Source: Roseobacter cerasinus (GTDB taxonomy: Bacteria; Pseudomonadota; Alphaproteobacteria; Rhodobacterales; Rhodobacteraceae). Taken from it: DNA of 64,000 nt. The notes below the pieces were generated by a model. That model worked only from the letters and a program-made list of their open reading frames with translations, had not been told where the DNA came from and made no database searches. Positions 20,220 to 29,309 of the stretch are shown here, piece after piece (position 1 is the first letter of the stretch; the number at the start of each line of letters is the position of its first letter). The stretch is from NCBI RefSeq assembly GCF_009811755.1, contig NZ_BLIV01000005.1, positions 186,001 through 250,000 of the forward strand, in the 5' to 3' direction. Made by a program: the position numbers and the translations under genes.

Positions 20220-20671
20220 AGCACCCCGATTTCGGCGAGCGCGCGGTTCAGCTCCACCGGCAGAGCCTCTTCACTTGCCCGTCCCTTTGGCAGGTCCGGC
20301 GGCGCATCTTCTGGCTTGAGATAGCGCCAGCCCTGAAATGGGCGCTTGAGGCTTGACTGCGTGCGGATCACCTCCGGCTCCAGCACAATGGCGCAGCGGC
20401 GGATGCCGTCCTGCCCGATCACTTCGTCGAGCCGCATGACACGCTGGCGACACTGCAGCACGCCTTTCACCACCCAGTAGATGGAGCCGCCGTTGAGGAT
20501 CTCTGCCTCGCGCTTCGGCCACATGCGGGTGATGTGACGCGGCAGCCCATCTGTGCCTTGCGCGCGCTTGGTGGCCTGCCAGGCGATGAGGCTGTCCACA
20601 TTGTCAGAGCCCACGGAGAGCTTTATTAAGTGAATCGCGCCCGAATTTTCGTTCTTTTTCTTGCAGGTCAT
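20216..20671 (-). CDS. DUF1489-family protein
   Basis: The 151-residue protein matches the DUF1489 pattern known from alphaproteobacteria: HLIKLSVGSDNVDSLIAWQ near the start, then GGSIYWVVKGVLQCRQ (about 61-76), a charged LEPEVI and KRPFQGWRYLKPEDAPPDL (about 109-127). The function of the family is unknown. The ATG at 20671 gives an 11-residue polar N-terminal extension before HLIKL; I see no better start inside. The gene converges on hisG with 3 bp between the stops. Confidence 0.8.
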   Translation of the reverse strand: MTCKKKNENSGAIHLIKLSVGSDNVDSLIAWQATKRAQGTDGLPRHITRMWPKREAEILNGGSIYWVVKGVLQCRQRVMRLDEVIGQDGIRRCAIVLEPEVIRTQSSLKRPFQGWRYLKPEDAPPDLPKGRASEEALPVELNRALAEIGVL

Positions 20672-20758
20672 GCCCTATGTGTCCCAATTGCCGGTTTTCT
20701 ATCGCGATTCATCCTGTATATTGTAGTTCTCCACCCGGAGACCTCAAGAGGTAGTGCT

Positions 20759-20782
20759 TTGTCCACAACCATCTGTGGATAA
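20759..20782. promoter_or_regulatory. Inverted pair of DnaA-box-like sites upstream of the ribonucleotide reductase gene
   Basis: TTGTCCACA (20759-20767) and TGTGGATAA (20774-20782) face each other across 6 bp. The second is the exact complement of the consensus DnaA box TTATCCACA; the first differs by one base. They end 20 bp before the start codon at 20803, a position from which bound DnaA could affect transcription or initiation of the RNR message. DnaA control of nrd genes is established in other bacteria; here it is inference. Confidence 0.6.
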
Positions 20783-20802
20783 GTCAATGGGAGATATTGA
20801 CC

Positions 20803-23100
20803 ATGTCATCGTTTGCGGCGCCAATCGCCGAACAGATCTGGGATATGAAGTACCGCTTCAAAGAAGCGGACGGGACCCCAATCGATACGACCGTTGAAGA
20901 CACCTGGCGCCGGATCGCGAAAGATTTGGCCAAGGTCGAGAAAGACCCGGCGGCGTGGGAAGATCGGTTCTATGCCGCTCTGGAGGATTTTAAGTACCTG
21001 CCTGCTGGGCGGATCACCGCGGGAGCGGGCACCGCGAGGACGGTGACGCTCTTCAACTGCTTTGTCATGGGCACGGTGCCCGACAGCATGGGCGGTATCT
21101 TCGACATGCTGAAAGAAGCCGCGCTGACCATGCAGCAAGGTGGTGGCATCGGCTATGACTTCTCGACGATCCGGCCCAAGGGCGCGGATGTGAAAGGGGT
21201 TGCTGCGGACGCCTCGGGTCCGCTGAGCTTCATGGACGTCTGGGACGCCATGTGCCGGACGATCATGTCGGCAGGCTCGCGGCGCGGGGCGATGATGGCC
21301 ACCATGCGTTGCGATCACCCGGATATCGAGGATTTCATCGCGGCGAAGTCCGACCCCGCGCGGCTGCGTATGTTCAACATGTCGGTGCTTGTGACCGACC
21401 CGTTCATGGAGGCGGTCAAGGCCGACGGATCTTGGGATCTGGTCTTTGGCGGTGAGGTGTACCGCACCGTGCAAGCCCGCGATCTGTGGAACCGGATCAT
21501 GCAGGCGACCTATGACTACGCTGAGCCGGGTGTGATTTTCATCGACCGGATCAATGCGGCCAACAATCTGAACTACTGCGAGACAATCGCGGCGACAAAC
21601 CCCTGTGGGGAACAGCCATTGCCACCTTACGGTGCTTGTCTTTTGGGCTCAGTCAACCTGTCTCGGCTGGTGTCGGACCCGTTTGAAGAGACGGCAGCGC
21701 TGGATGAGGCGGCACTGGAGGATCTGGTCGCCGTGGCTGTGCGCATGATGGACAATGTGGTCGATGCCTCGAAATTTCCGCTGGAAGCGCAGGCGCGCGA
21801 GGCGCAAGCCAAACGGCGGATCGGTCTGGGGGTGACAGGCCTTGCGGATGCTCTGCTGATGGTCGGTCTGCGCTATGGCTCGGACGAGGCGGCGCGTCAG
21901 ACCGAGCACTGGTTGCACCAGATCGCCCGCGCCGCCTATCTGGCGTCGGTGCAATTGGCGAAGGAGAAAGGTGCCTTTCCGCTTTTCGATGCAGACGGAT
22001 ATCTGGCGTCCGGGACCATGCAGATGATGGATGGCGACGTGCGTGACGCGGTTCAGGAGCACGGCATTCGCAACGCGCTGCTGACCTCGATTGCCCCCAC
22101 GGGAACGATCAGCCTTTATGCGGGCAATGTCTCATCCGGGATCGAGCCCGTCTTTGCCTATGCCTACACCCGCAAGGTTCTGCAGAAAGACGGCTCCCGG
22201 ACAGAGGAAGAGATCGTTGACTATGCCGTGCAGCTCTGGCGCGAGAAGTTTGGCGAAGCTGCACTACCCGACTATTTTGTGAACGCCCAGACTTTGGCAC
22301 CACTAGATCACGTGAAAATGCAGGCAGCGGCACAGAAATGGGTCGACAGCTCGATTTCCAAGACCATCAACTGCCCGGAAGACATCAGCTTTGACGCCTT
22401 CAAGGACGTCTACATGCAGGCGTGGGACACCGGCTGCAAGGGGTGCACCACGTATCGGCCCAATGCGGTGACAGGATCTGTGCTGAGTGTTGCAGAGGAA
22501 AAACCTGTGGAGGCTGCGCCGGAGGTGATCACCACAGAGGCGGCGGAGCCGCAGCAACCGCATGGTGATGTAATCTACATGTCGGAGCCGCTGGACCGCC
22601 CCAATGAGTTGGAGGGCAACACCTACAAGGTGAAATGGCCCGACAGCGAGCACGCGCTCTACATCACGATCAACGACATTGTATTAGGCGGACATCGGAG
22701 ACCTTTCGAGGTGTTCATCAATTCCAAGAACATGGAGCATTTCGCCTGGACGGTTGCCCTGACGCGGATGATATCGGCGGTGTTCCGACGCGGTGGCGAT
22801 GTCTCCTTTGTGGTCGAGGAGTTGAAAGCCGTTTTTGATCCTCGAGGTGGGGCCTGGATGCAGGGCAAGTACATCCCATCCATCTTGGCAGCCATTGGTG
22901 GCGTGATCGAACAGCACATGATCGCCACCGGGTTCATTGCCGGTGAGGGCATGGGGCTGAAATCCGACCCACAAGCCCAAGTCGTCGGCCTCGACGGCAG
23001 GCGCGGTCAGGCCTGCAGCAGCTGCGGGCAGTATGATCTGCGCATGGTGGAAGGGTGCATGACCTGCGGAAGCTGCGGCTATTCCAAATGTTCTGGCTGA
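20803..23100 (+). CDS. nrdJ: Adenosylcobalamin-dependent (class II) ribonucleoside-diphosphate reductase
   Basis: This 765-residue B12-dependent reductase makes deoxyribonucleotides without oxygen or a second subunit. It shows the specificity and active-site region (LFNCFVMGTVPDSMGG, then GGGIGYDFS), the radical-site segment NPCGEQPLPPYGACLLGSVN (about 266-285), KGCTTYRPNAV, and a C-terminal zinc-ribbon-like cysteine cluster (ACSSCGQYDLR, then CMTCGSCGYSKC) that supplies redox-active thiols. I choose the ATG at 20803 because GGGAGA lies 8 nt upstream; a TTG two codons earlier is too close to that site. I see no cobalamin riboswitch upstream. It may be the cell's main RNR. Confidence 0.93.
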   Translation: MSSFAAPIAEQIWDMKYRFKEADGTPIDTTVEDTWRRIAKDLAKVEKDPAAWEDRFYAALEDFKYLPAGRITAGAGTARTVTLFNCFVMGTVPDSMGGIFDMLKEAALTMQQGGGIGYDFSTIRPKGADVKGVAADASGPLSFMDVWDAMCRTIMSAGSRRGAMMATMRCDHPDIEDFIAAKSDPARLRMFNMSVLVTDPFMEAVKADGSWDLVFGGEVYRTVQARDLWNRIMQATYDYAEPGVIFIDRINAANNLNYCETIAATNPCGEQPLPPYGACLLGSVNLSRLVSDPFEETAALDEAALEDLVAVAVRMMDNVVDASKFPLEAQAREAQAKRRIGLGVTGLADALLMVGLRYGSDEAARQTEHWLHQIARAAYLASVQLAKEKGAFPLFDADGYLASGTMQMMDGDVRDAVQEHGIRNALLTSIAPTGTISLYAGNVSSGIEPVFAYAYTRKVLQKDGSRTEEEIVDYAVQLWREKFGEAALPDYFVNAQTLAPLDHVKMQAAAQKWVDSSISKTINCPEDISFDAFKDVYMQAWDTGCKGCTTYRPNAVTGSVLSVAEEKPVEAAPEVITTEAAEPQQPHGDVIYMSEPLDRPNELEGNTYKVKWPDSEHALYITINDIVLGGHRRPFEVFINSKNMEHFAWTVALTRMISAVFRRGGDVSFVVEELKAVFDPRGGAWMQGKYIPSILAAIGGVIEQHMIATGFIAGEGMGLKSDPQAQVVGLDGRRGQACSSCGQYDLRMVEGCMTCGSCGYSKCSG

Positions 23101-23336
23101 CTCTGCTTCGTTCTGTGGACGTACCCATAGTATTGCCGTTTTGGCCCTAGGGATTGCCATTTTGAGCTTATAAATTTGCCATTGAGGTGTAGGCGATGGT
23201 TCATCCTTGGCATTCTAACCAGTCGGGAACCATTAATACTTGACCAGGGGAAGTCGACTCAGGTCAGGCTGAGCCTTATTTCGGATTCGACCTCGATGAT
23301 TACAGATCTTGCGAAGATTCGTTTAGACCGGAACGC

Positions 23337-23819
23337 TTGACCCAAAAGCCTGTCAGAGGAAGTTTTCGCAGTTCGCTTGTGCTGCGGACAAAGGCGGATG
23401 GTCAGGACAGGGTATTCTATACGCACAGTCGAGGCGAACGAAACTGCCTTTTGCTTTATGCGGCTATGCCGAATGTCTTTGATATTTGGGAGCAGCCCAA
23501 CCGGCTTTCCTATGACTCGGACGGAAAAATGCGCCATCACACACCAGATTTCTTGCTGACATTGATTTGCGGCAAGAAAGTTGCTGTGGCGTATCGACCT
23601 GAGGAACGTGCTAAAGCTGAGTACCGGCGTGAGCTACGCAGGTTGGCGGATCAAATGCCCAAGGGCTATGCCGACAAATTCATGTTGGTGACCGACCGCA
23701 GTTTCACACGCGAACAAGCATATAACGCGGACCTTTTTCACGCCTTTAGCAAGTCCCCAGACCCAGACGCCGATAGTGCTCTTCAAGATGTTCTGAGTAC
23801 GCGACGAACCGCGATGTGA
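23337..23819 (+). CDS. Stand-alone TnsA-like endonuclease-fold protein, possibly decayed
   Basis: This 160-residue protein reads like the TnsA/Mrr-type nuclease domain of Tn7-like transposases: an early acidic site in SRGERNCLLLY, then VFDIWEQPNRLSYDSDGKM, then HHTPDFLLT with the metal-binding aspartate. The third catalytic element, normally a V-E-V-K strand, reads VAVAYRPEER, so the lysine appears to be lost or shifted. The start is a TTG at 23337. The same frame is open back to 23244, interrupted there by TGA, with an ATG further back at 23196, which suggests an N-terminal nonsense mutation. No TnsB, TnsC or TnsD is nearby. AT-richer than its neighbours. Confidence 0.55.
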   Translation: MTQKPVRGSFRSSLVLRTKADGQDRVFYTHSRGERNCLLLYAAMPNVFDIWEQPNRLSYDSDGKMRHHTPDFLLTLICGKKVAVAYRPEERAKAEYRRELRRLADQMPKGYADKFMLVTDRSFTREQAYNADLFHAFSKSPDPDADSALQDVLSTRRTAM

Positions 23820-23832
23820 AGGACAATGGGCC

Positions 23833-24069
23833 TCAGGCACTGAGACGGACAGTTTCCGTCAGCAACTCTCGGATACACACGCGGATCGATGACCGCCAAG
23901 TGTCGGAATCGACGTTTGGGATTTTGCGCCCGTTCAATTCGATGAAACCTTCGCTAGAACCAGAGATTTGCCGGAGAACTTGCATTGGAATGATGTCGAG
24001 CCGCGATGACCCTAGCAAAGAACGGCGACCCTTCTCGTCAGTTCGAAGAACGAAGATTACAATAACGCC
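23833..24069 (-). pseudogene. Unidentified coding-like remnant
   Basis: The minus strand is open for 78 codons between a TGA at 24070-24072 and its stop. The translation looks protein-like (TDEKGRRSLLGSSRLDIIPM near the start, GFIELNGRKIPNVDSDTW in the middle, and an amphipathic tail RVCIRELLTETVRLSA). The only usable start is a TTG at 24018. I do not recognise the family. The remaining 130 bp to 24198 hold nothing I can support. It may be the 3' end of a gene broken when the neighbouring island was inserted. Confidence 0.3.
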
Positions 24070-24198
24070 TCACTCGCCGACCCTGGACATACAACAACGA
24101 AAGACCAAACATCAACCGCAGCGCCAAACCACCGTAAACTTGAGAAAAGCTCAGACTGGATCGACCTGGCCAAACGTCAGCGCTGGCTCTGCTGCTGA

Positions 24199-26064
24199 TC
24201 AGGTCGAGGCACCATTCGTATAACCATCAACCGTCTCAAGAAACAGGTTTCGAATGGCCTGTGCATCTTGCCTCTCAACCGCCGCGATCAACCGGTTCAG
24301 CGCATCGGCGCTTTCTCCGGCATCAAGACATGTTTCGCGCGCGCACATGATCTTGGCGTGCGGGGTTGCGATCTGATTGGCTCCAATCAGCAGTTCTTCA
24401 TAGAGCTTTTCACCCGGACGAAGGCCAACGAACTCAAGCGCGATATCCCCGTCCGGGTTGTTACCGGTCCGCTCCGTCAGACCGCAAATGCGGATCATGT
24501 TCCGAGCCAGATCGACAATCTTGACCGGCTCACCCATGTCCAAAACATAGACCTCTCCGCCTTTGGCAAAGGTACCGGCCAGAAGAACCAGCCGCGCCGC
24601 CTCACCCAGTGTCATGAAAAACCGGGTCACCTCGGGATGTGTGACCGTCAGAGGGCCGCCCTTTGACAGTTGCTCCCGGAAAAGGGGGATCACCGAGCCC
24701 GAACTATCCAGCACATTCCCAAACCTGACCATGGAGAAAACGGTGTTGGCATGCCGTGTCTGCAGATCCTGGACCAGCATCTCCGCAAACCGTTTGGTCG
24801 CCCCCATGACATTGGTTGGTCGTACGGCCTTATCCGTTGAGATGAGGATAAAACGCTCAACACCCGTTTCTGCGCAAGCCTCCGCTGTCGCGTAGGTTCC
24901 GATTGCATTGTTGCGCGCACCGACGACTTCGTTGTGCTCAACAAGGGGTACATGCTTGTAAGCCGCAGCATGCAGCACGACAGTGACCTCATGTTTCTTC
25001 AGCGCCTGTTTGAGAACATCTTTCTCCAACACAGACGCCAGAATGGGGACAATTTCACAGCTGACACGATTGGCTCGCAACCGTCGCTCGATGTCATAGA
25101 GAGCCACTTCACTATGATCCAACAGGACCAACCTCGCAACGGGAGCAGAGGAGAGCTGCAAGCACAGCTCGGACCCAATAGACCCCCCTGCCCCGGTCAC
25201 GAGCACATTCCTGCCCGCATAGGCCGCCTCGATCTCCGGCATATCGAGCGACTGCGGTGACCGGCCAAGCAGGTCTTCGCTGGTCACGCTTTGCAGTTGC
25301 GCGGTCAAGGGCTCTCCGGTCATGAAATTCAGAAAATGCGGCAATGTCCGTAAAGTGACCGGGTAATCGCTCAGGCTGCGCAGGATCTCCTGCTTGCGCG
25401 CGCGCGACGCAGACGGCATCGCCAGAATGATCTGTGTTATGCCACGCGCCTGGATCAGCCGGTCAATCTGCGACGGGCCATAGACCCGCAACGCGCCGAC
25501 CAGGACCCGACGCAGCGACGGGTTGTCATCAATGAAGGCAATGGCGTCAGCCCCGTCGAAGTTGTGCAGCGCATTGGCCAATTGCAGCCCTGCTGCACCC
25601 GCCCCGTAGATCAAGACGCGATCCTGCCCGCTTTGGCGGAACCAACGATCAAGCAGATGGCCAGACGCGAGCCGTACGCCGACCAACCCCACCAAAAGAA
25701 CCGGGATCATGATCAGTGGTGCCGATCGGGGGACCAGCCAGGGACCCCAAAGATTGAAGCAAAAGAAGGCGACACCAAGCGCAAAGGCGAAGACACCGAG
25801 CCGAAAAACACCATGCATGCCAAAGGCGCGCATGGACACCCATGGGATCGACATCACGACCGACCCGATCCCCGCCAGAAGGCAAACGCCGACCGCTGAT
25901 GTGAAGAATCCGGACCAATAGATACCCAGATCAAACGTGCTGATCCGCAAGGCAATCGCGACATAAAGCGACAGCGCGACAACGACGGTGTCGAGAAGCA
26001 GGACCAGACCCACCTTGCGTCGGCGTTCGAGACCGACAAGAAATTGCAAAACTGAAATCGTCAC
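24199..26064 (-). CDS. Membrane-bound nucleotide-sugar 4,6-dehydratase (PglF/WbpM/CapD family)
   Basis: The 621-residue protein has four N-terminal membrane helices (about residues 15-130), a first Rossmann-like domain (LIYGAGAAG, 151-159) and a C-terminal SDR domain with VTGAGGSIGS (289-298), STDK (409-412) and MGATK (420-424). The Met-x-x-x-Lys arrangement in place of Tyr-x-x-x-Lys is the mark of large membrane 4,6-dehydratases such as WbpM and PglF, which convert UDP-GlcNAc to the 4-keto-6-deoxy sugar. With the PglE-like aminotransferase, NeuD/PglD and NeuC/B/A genes of this island it supplies the first step toward UDP-bacillosamine and a nonulosonic acid. A collapsed paralogue lies at 49659-49835. 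Confidence 0.88.
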   Translation of the reverse strand: MTISVLQFLVGLERRRKVGLVLLLDTVVVALSLYVAIALRISTFDLGIYWSGFFTSAVGVCLLAGIGSVVMSIPWVSMRAFGMHGVFRLGVFAFALGVAFFCFNLWGPWLVPRSAPLIMIPVLLVGLVGVRLASGHLLDRWFRQSGQDRVLIYGAGAAGLQLANALHNFDGADAIAFIDDNPSLRRVLVGALRVYGPSQIDRLIQARGITQIILAMPSASRARKQEILRSLSDYPVTLRTLPHFLNFMTGEPLTAQLQSVTSEDLLGRSPQSLDMPEIEAAYAGRNVLVTGAGGSIGSELCLQLSSAPVARLVLLDHSEVALYDIERRLRANRVSCEIVPILASVLEKDVLKQALKKHEVTVVLHAAAYKHVPLVEHNEVVGARNNAIGTYATAEACAETGVERFILISTDKAVRPTNVMGATKRFAEMLVQDLQTRHANTVFSMVRFGNVLDSSGSVIPLFREQLSKGGPLTVTHPEVTRFFMTLGEAARLVLLAGTFAKGGEVYVLDMGEPVKIVDLARNMIRICGLTERTGNNPDGDIALEFVGLRPGEKLYEELLIGANQIATPHAKIMCARETCLDAGESADALNRLIAAVERQDAQAIRNLFLETVDGYTNGAST

Positions 26065-26988
26065 CTGTTAGCCTGGTTCGTCATAATTCATTTGGCCGCT
26101 GTTTGTGGCAAGCCCTGCGATCTTGCAAGCCAGTCGAGCGTATCAGCTTTTCCACCAATGGTCGCATCTTTCTCCCTTTTGCCTGACTTTGCCAGCGACT
26201 GCAAAGCCGCATCGGAGCTTGGCCGGTCGTCGTGCTTCAGAATTGATCAGATGAGCAAGAACAGAGGGACGGAAAACATCGCCGGTGCACAATAATAACA
26301 TCAAGCATGGGGCACATTGGAGCCAAACCAACACCATCAGCCGACAGGACAAGGCTCGCTGATCGACGGAATGGCGAGACGGAATACCTGCATGGAAGAC
26401 AGGTAATACTTTGTTTTACATTTGTATTTTTGAGTTATTCTTGGGTAACTTCCGTCTGGCAACACTGCTGGGTTACCCGCGGCAACCCGCTCCCAGCGAA
26501 TCCGGGGCCCCGCACAATGTAGCCTCGAACACGTGCACTGCCGCCTCCAGCCGCACCTCCGGAATCATCGCAAGGTTCCGCTCGTTCACCAGGCGCCACT
26601 CGCCCTGACGGTCCGTAACCCTTATCTCATCGACAAAGAACTCGGGCTTCTGCTTCGGCTTGACCGATTTCCCGCTCGCGCTGTCGCGCTCGCCCGCTTC
26701 TGACAGAGCGTACAGTACCCGCCGCGAGCGTGGTGCAGCCCCATTCGCAGAACCTTTCAGCGTTCAGCAGCCAAGCAAAGGCGCGGTACGCACAGACTTC
26801 AAGGGCCATACACGCGTCCCTGCCTTTGTTGGGCGGCCTCCACGCCAGTCTGGGGCAGTTCCAGCGGATCATGTCGGAGGACATGCACCAGTCAGAAACC
26901 AAGAAGTATCTTAGAGTTCGCAGCTTTCAGGTTAAGATGCCTATATCAAGGGATATGCTCCGTAGACGGTTCTGACCTTTGTTGGACG
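26065..26988. other. Gene-poor 0.9-kb stretch with remnants
   Basis: I find no intact gene here. The left part (26065-26440) is AT-richer and holds nothing I can name. GGGTAAC (26443-26449) and GTTACCC (26472-26478) form a 7-bp inverted repeat with a 22-nt gap. The part 26473-26763 is GC-rich and has a coding-like minus-strand frame listed separately. Promoters for the dehydratase gene to the left must lie in this stretch. Confidence 0.5.
26473..26763 (-). pseudogene. Unidentified coding remnant without a start codon
   Basis: Ninety-seven codons are open between a TGA (26764-26766) and a TAA (26473-26475). The text is protein-like: APRSRRVLYALSEAGERD, then KPEFFVDEIRVTDRQGEWRL and NERNLAMIPEVRLEAAVHVF. 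There is no proper start, and a neighbouring minus frame (26627-26902) also looks partly coding, as if a frameshift joined them. Composition is nearer to the chromosome flanks than to the polysaccharide genes. I do not recognise it; a dead mobile-element or plasmid gene is possible. Confidence 0.3.
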
Positions 26989-28062
26989 CTAGCTCTCGGC
27001 GTAGGTGGCAAGAATGTCGCGCTGCAACGTTTCGATATGAAAACGTTTCCTTGCTTCTTCATGACCGTTGTAGCCTAGGAGGTGGCGATAATCGGGATCT
27101 TTGATCAACCTGGAGAGTGCCTCAGCCAGTTTTTCAGTATCTTCGCGGTCATCTACAAGCACCGCAGTTTTGGCCTCCACCACGACTTCGGGGATGCCGC
27201 CAACACGCGTTGACACAACGGGAAGACCTCGCGCCATTGCTTCGGCCAGGACAATTCCAAATGTTTCAAAACGAGGGAGGTGAACCATGATGTCCGCTGC
27301 GTCCAAAGGGCCGATGACGTTGGTCAGCGCGCCAGTAAATGTCACACGGTCACCCACGCCCAGATCACGTGCCATACGTTCGCAATGCGCACGAGAGTCT
27401 CCGTCGCCAACCAATGTGAGTGTCACATCCAAACCGTGCTCCTTGACCAGCGCTGAGACCATCGGAATAATGTACTCATGGCCCTTGTTTCCGGTAAACA
27501 TGGCGATGCCGACCAAGTTTACGGGCTTACCAGGACTGCCGTCGTTGTGCGATCTTTTTGGCAGCGGGGCAAAGAAGTTGTCGTCAAGGGTTGCGTTGTA
27601 GACAACTGATATCTTGCGTTCGGGCACGTTTGCTTCGATCAGGCGTCGTTTTACGTCTTTCGAAACGGCTATAACTCTACCCGGAAATATCCGGTTGGTC
27701 CATTCCCGACCCGTTCCAAGTACCGTGTTGACGTGGGTTCGGCGTTGCGGAATGTCCGCCAAAGCCGCGTAGAACCCTGCGTGAAAATTGAACGAGTTGA
27801 CGACGTCAATTGCTTCATTTCGCATCAGGGAAGTGATCTTGCGGATACAACCTGATATGCTGCGCAGGCTCCGGTCAGGGATCGCAAGGCCGTGTATTTC
27901 ATGATGTTCGAAGCCGTCGGCAACAAGTTGCTCCGCATACTCGCCGCCGCCGCTTGCAATGCAAACCGAGTGGCCGCCTAAGCGCAGTGCCCGCGCGTAG
28001 GCATGCATGAGTTTCGCAGGTCCTGCGAGCTGAACGTCAGATCTGATCAACAAAACGTTCAT
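26989..28062 (-). CDS. Glycosyltransferase family 4
   Basis: The 357-residue GT-B enzyme of the GT4 type has the N-terminal domain MNVLLIRSDVQLAGPAKLM, a linker with GRVIAVSKDVKRRLIEAN (about 128-145), VVYNATLDDNFF, and the C-terminal donor site with VGDGDSRAHCERMARDLG and FETFGIVLAEAMARGLPVVS (about 277-296), the E-x7-E type motif of retaining transferases. It should transfer a nucleotide sugar onto the growing repeat unit at the inner face of the membrane. Donor and acceptor are not readable. Its start overlaps the stop of the Wzy-like gene (28059-28062). Confidence 0.9.
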   Translation of the reverse strand: MNVLLIRSDVQLAGPAKLMHAYARALRLGGHSVCIASGGGEYAEQLVADGFEHHEIHGLAIPDRSLRSISGCIRKITSLMRNEAIDVVNSFNFHAGFYAALADIPQRRTHVNTVLGTGREWTNRIFPGRVIAVSKDVKRRLIEANVPERKISVVYNATLDDNFFAPLPKRSHNDGSPGKPVNLVGIAMFTGNKGHEYIIPMVSALVKEHGLDVTLTLVGDGDSRAHCERMARDLGVGDRVTFTGALTNVIGPLDAADIMVHLPRFETFGIVLAEAMARGLPVVSTRVGGIPEVVVEAKTAVLVDDREDTEKLAEALSRLIKDPDYRHLLGYNGHEEARKRFHIETLQRDILATYAES

Positions 28063-29309
28063 GCGTGTCTCTCTCGCGAAATTGTCGCATGAAATTGTCC
28101 TCCAATGAACATCATCAAGACTGTGAGTACCCTCAGATCGGAAATCAGCGCTTCAACTAACGCAAACCCGCCAACGATGACAAGAGTTCCCACTAGGATC
28201 CAATTTTTTTTGCTGATCGAAAGCCCAAGAAGTATTGCAAACACCGACACCAGGCAAAGAGTGGCGAGAGAGCCATATGCGAGATAGCTTTGAAGCAAGA
28301 AGTTATGTGCATGCTGAAAATTCGTGCCCTCTAGGATCGGCGGGTCGTTGAGCGCGGCAATCACTGCGCTGTCCCCCATGCCTACCATATTAGGGAATGT
28401 CTGTTTGGCAACGGAAGCGGCCCGCGCAAAGATCTCCAAACGCAGTTGGTCGGACGAAGTACCAAGGTCGAGCAAGGGTTCTCGTGGGAGATTTCTGTCA
28501 GATGCAAACTCCTGACCGGTCACCATCTCGGCCGGCCCCCTGAGCAGGCGGATGATCGTGTCTTGAGGCGTTGTATCGGAGGAGGACAGACCAAGCCATA
28601 TCGCTGCGACGCAGAGTATGACTACGATGCCACGGCGCCAGTCCAGAACCAGATTGCAGAACAGGACGCAGCATAGAATGACAATGCCAATGCGGCTTTC
28701 GATCAGCGAACAAAAGCAGAAGGCCAAAACCAGCAGGACCGAGCGTAAGATGCCTTGCCGAAGTGCAAGAATAGCAGGAAGCAGAGGTATCAGGACAGAG
28801 GCAGTATTGTTTTGATCTGGGGGGTACAGGGGCCAAGCTTGTGAAATGCGAAAAACGGGCCCGGATGTGATGGCGGACGCCACGAAGAAAGCGATCGCAA
28901 GACCATAGATGCACGTTACAAAGACTGACCAGCTGGCGACGCCTCTGAGAACGACAAACCCCACTATGAAGGCTGTCGTGTATACGGCAAACTTCAAGAA
29001 CTCCAACTGTATATCCGATTTCTGATTGATCGGAAACGTGCCCAACAGGCAAAGCACAGCACTGGCGCTGAGCAAGCCGGCAACAAAAAGGGTAATGCCG
29101 TCGTAAGCGCTTTGCTTGAACTCCCTCCAACAAACAACCAACACAGGAAGTCCCGCAGCTGCCACGAATGGAACGAGAAGTTTTGGCGGAAGGACGAGTG
29201 TGATAGCAAGCAAGGCCGCCACGATGAGCGCCATAGCGTCGAAGGAACGAACCGGGCCGTCGGCTTGCATCTGGAGCTGTCCTTTCTTTTTATTGAATGC
29301 ATCAACCAC
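28059..29309 (-). CDS. O-antigen ligase/polymerase-like membrane protein (Wzy/WaaL type), first copy
   Basis: The 416-residue protein has about ten to twelve hydrophobic helices and a large external loop before the last ones. The loop ends in NFQHAHNFLLQSYLAYG (about 340-356); a histidine-containing H-x-x-N-x-x-L pattern there is typical of Wzy_C/O-antigen ligase proteins. Such proteins polymerise undecaprenyl-linked repeats or ligate glycans to lipid A core. It overlaps the downstream GT4 gene by 4 bp. A second protein of this kind is encoded divergently at 29548, so one may be polymerase and the other ligase. Confidence 0.8.
   Translation of the reverse strand: MVDAFNKKKGQLQMQADGPVRSFDAMALIVAALLAITLVLPPKLLVPFVAAAGLPVLVVCWREFKQSAYDGITLFVAGLLSASAVLCLLGTFPINQKSDIQLEFLKFAVYTTAFIVGFVVLRGVASWSVFVTCIYGLAIAFFVASAITSGPVFRISQAWPLYPPDQNNTASVLIPLLPAILALRQGILRSVLLVLAFCFCSLIESRIGIVILCCVLFCNLVLDWRRGIVVILCVAAIWLGLSSSDTTPQDTIIRLLRGPAEMVTGQEFASDRNLPREPLLDLGTSSDQLRLEIFARAASVAKQTFPNMVGMGDSAVIAALNDPPILEGTNFQHAHNFLLQSYLAYGSLATLCLVSVFAILLGLSISKKNWILVGTLVIVGGFALVEALISDLRVLTVLMMFIGGQFHATISRERHA

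Noticed and set aside
20700-20735. Possible NrdR box (ACTGTATATTGTAG-like) before the ribonucleotide reductase gene
   Set aside because: The match to the 16-bp NrdR consensus is poor and no second box with the usual spacing was found.
20672-20802. Cobalamin riboswitch before the B12-dependent reductase
   Set aside because: The leader is too short and I see no B12-box-like segment or extended structure.
26443-26478. GGGTAAC/GTTACCC inverted repeat as a terminator or attachment site
   Set aside because: Long 22-nt gap, no T-run and no duplicated core; mentioned only in the gap entry.
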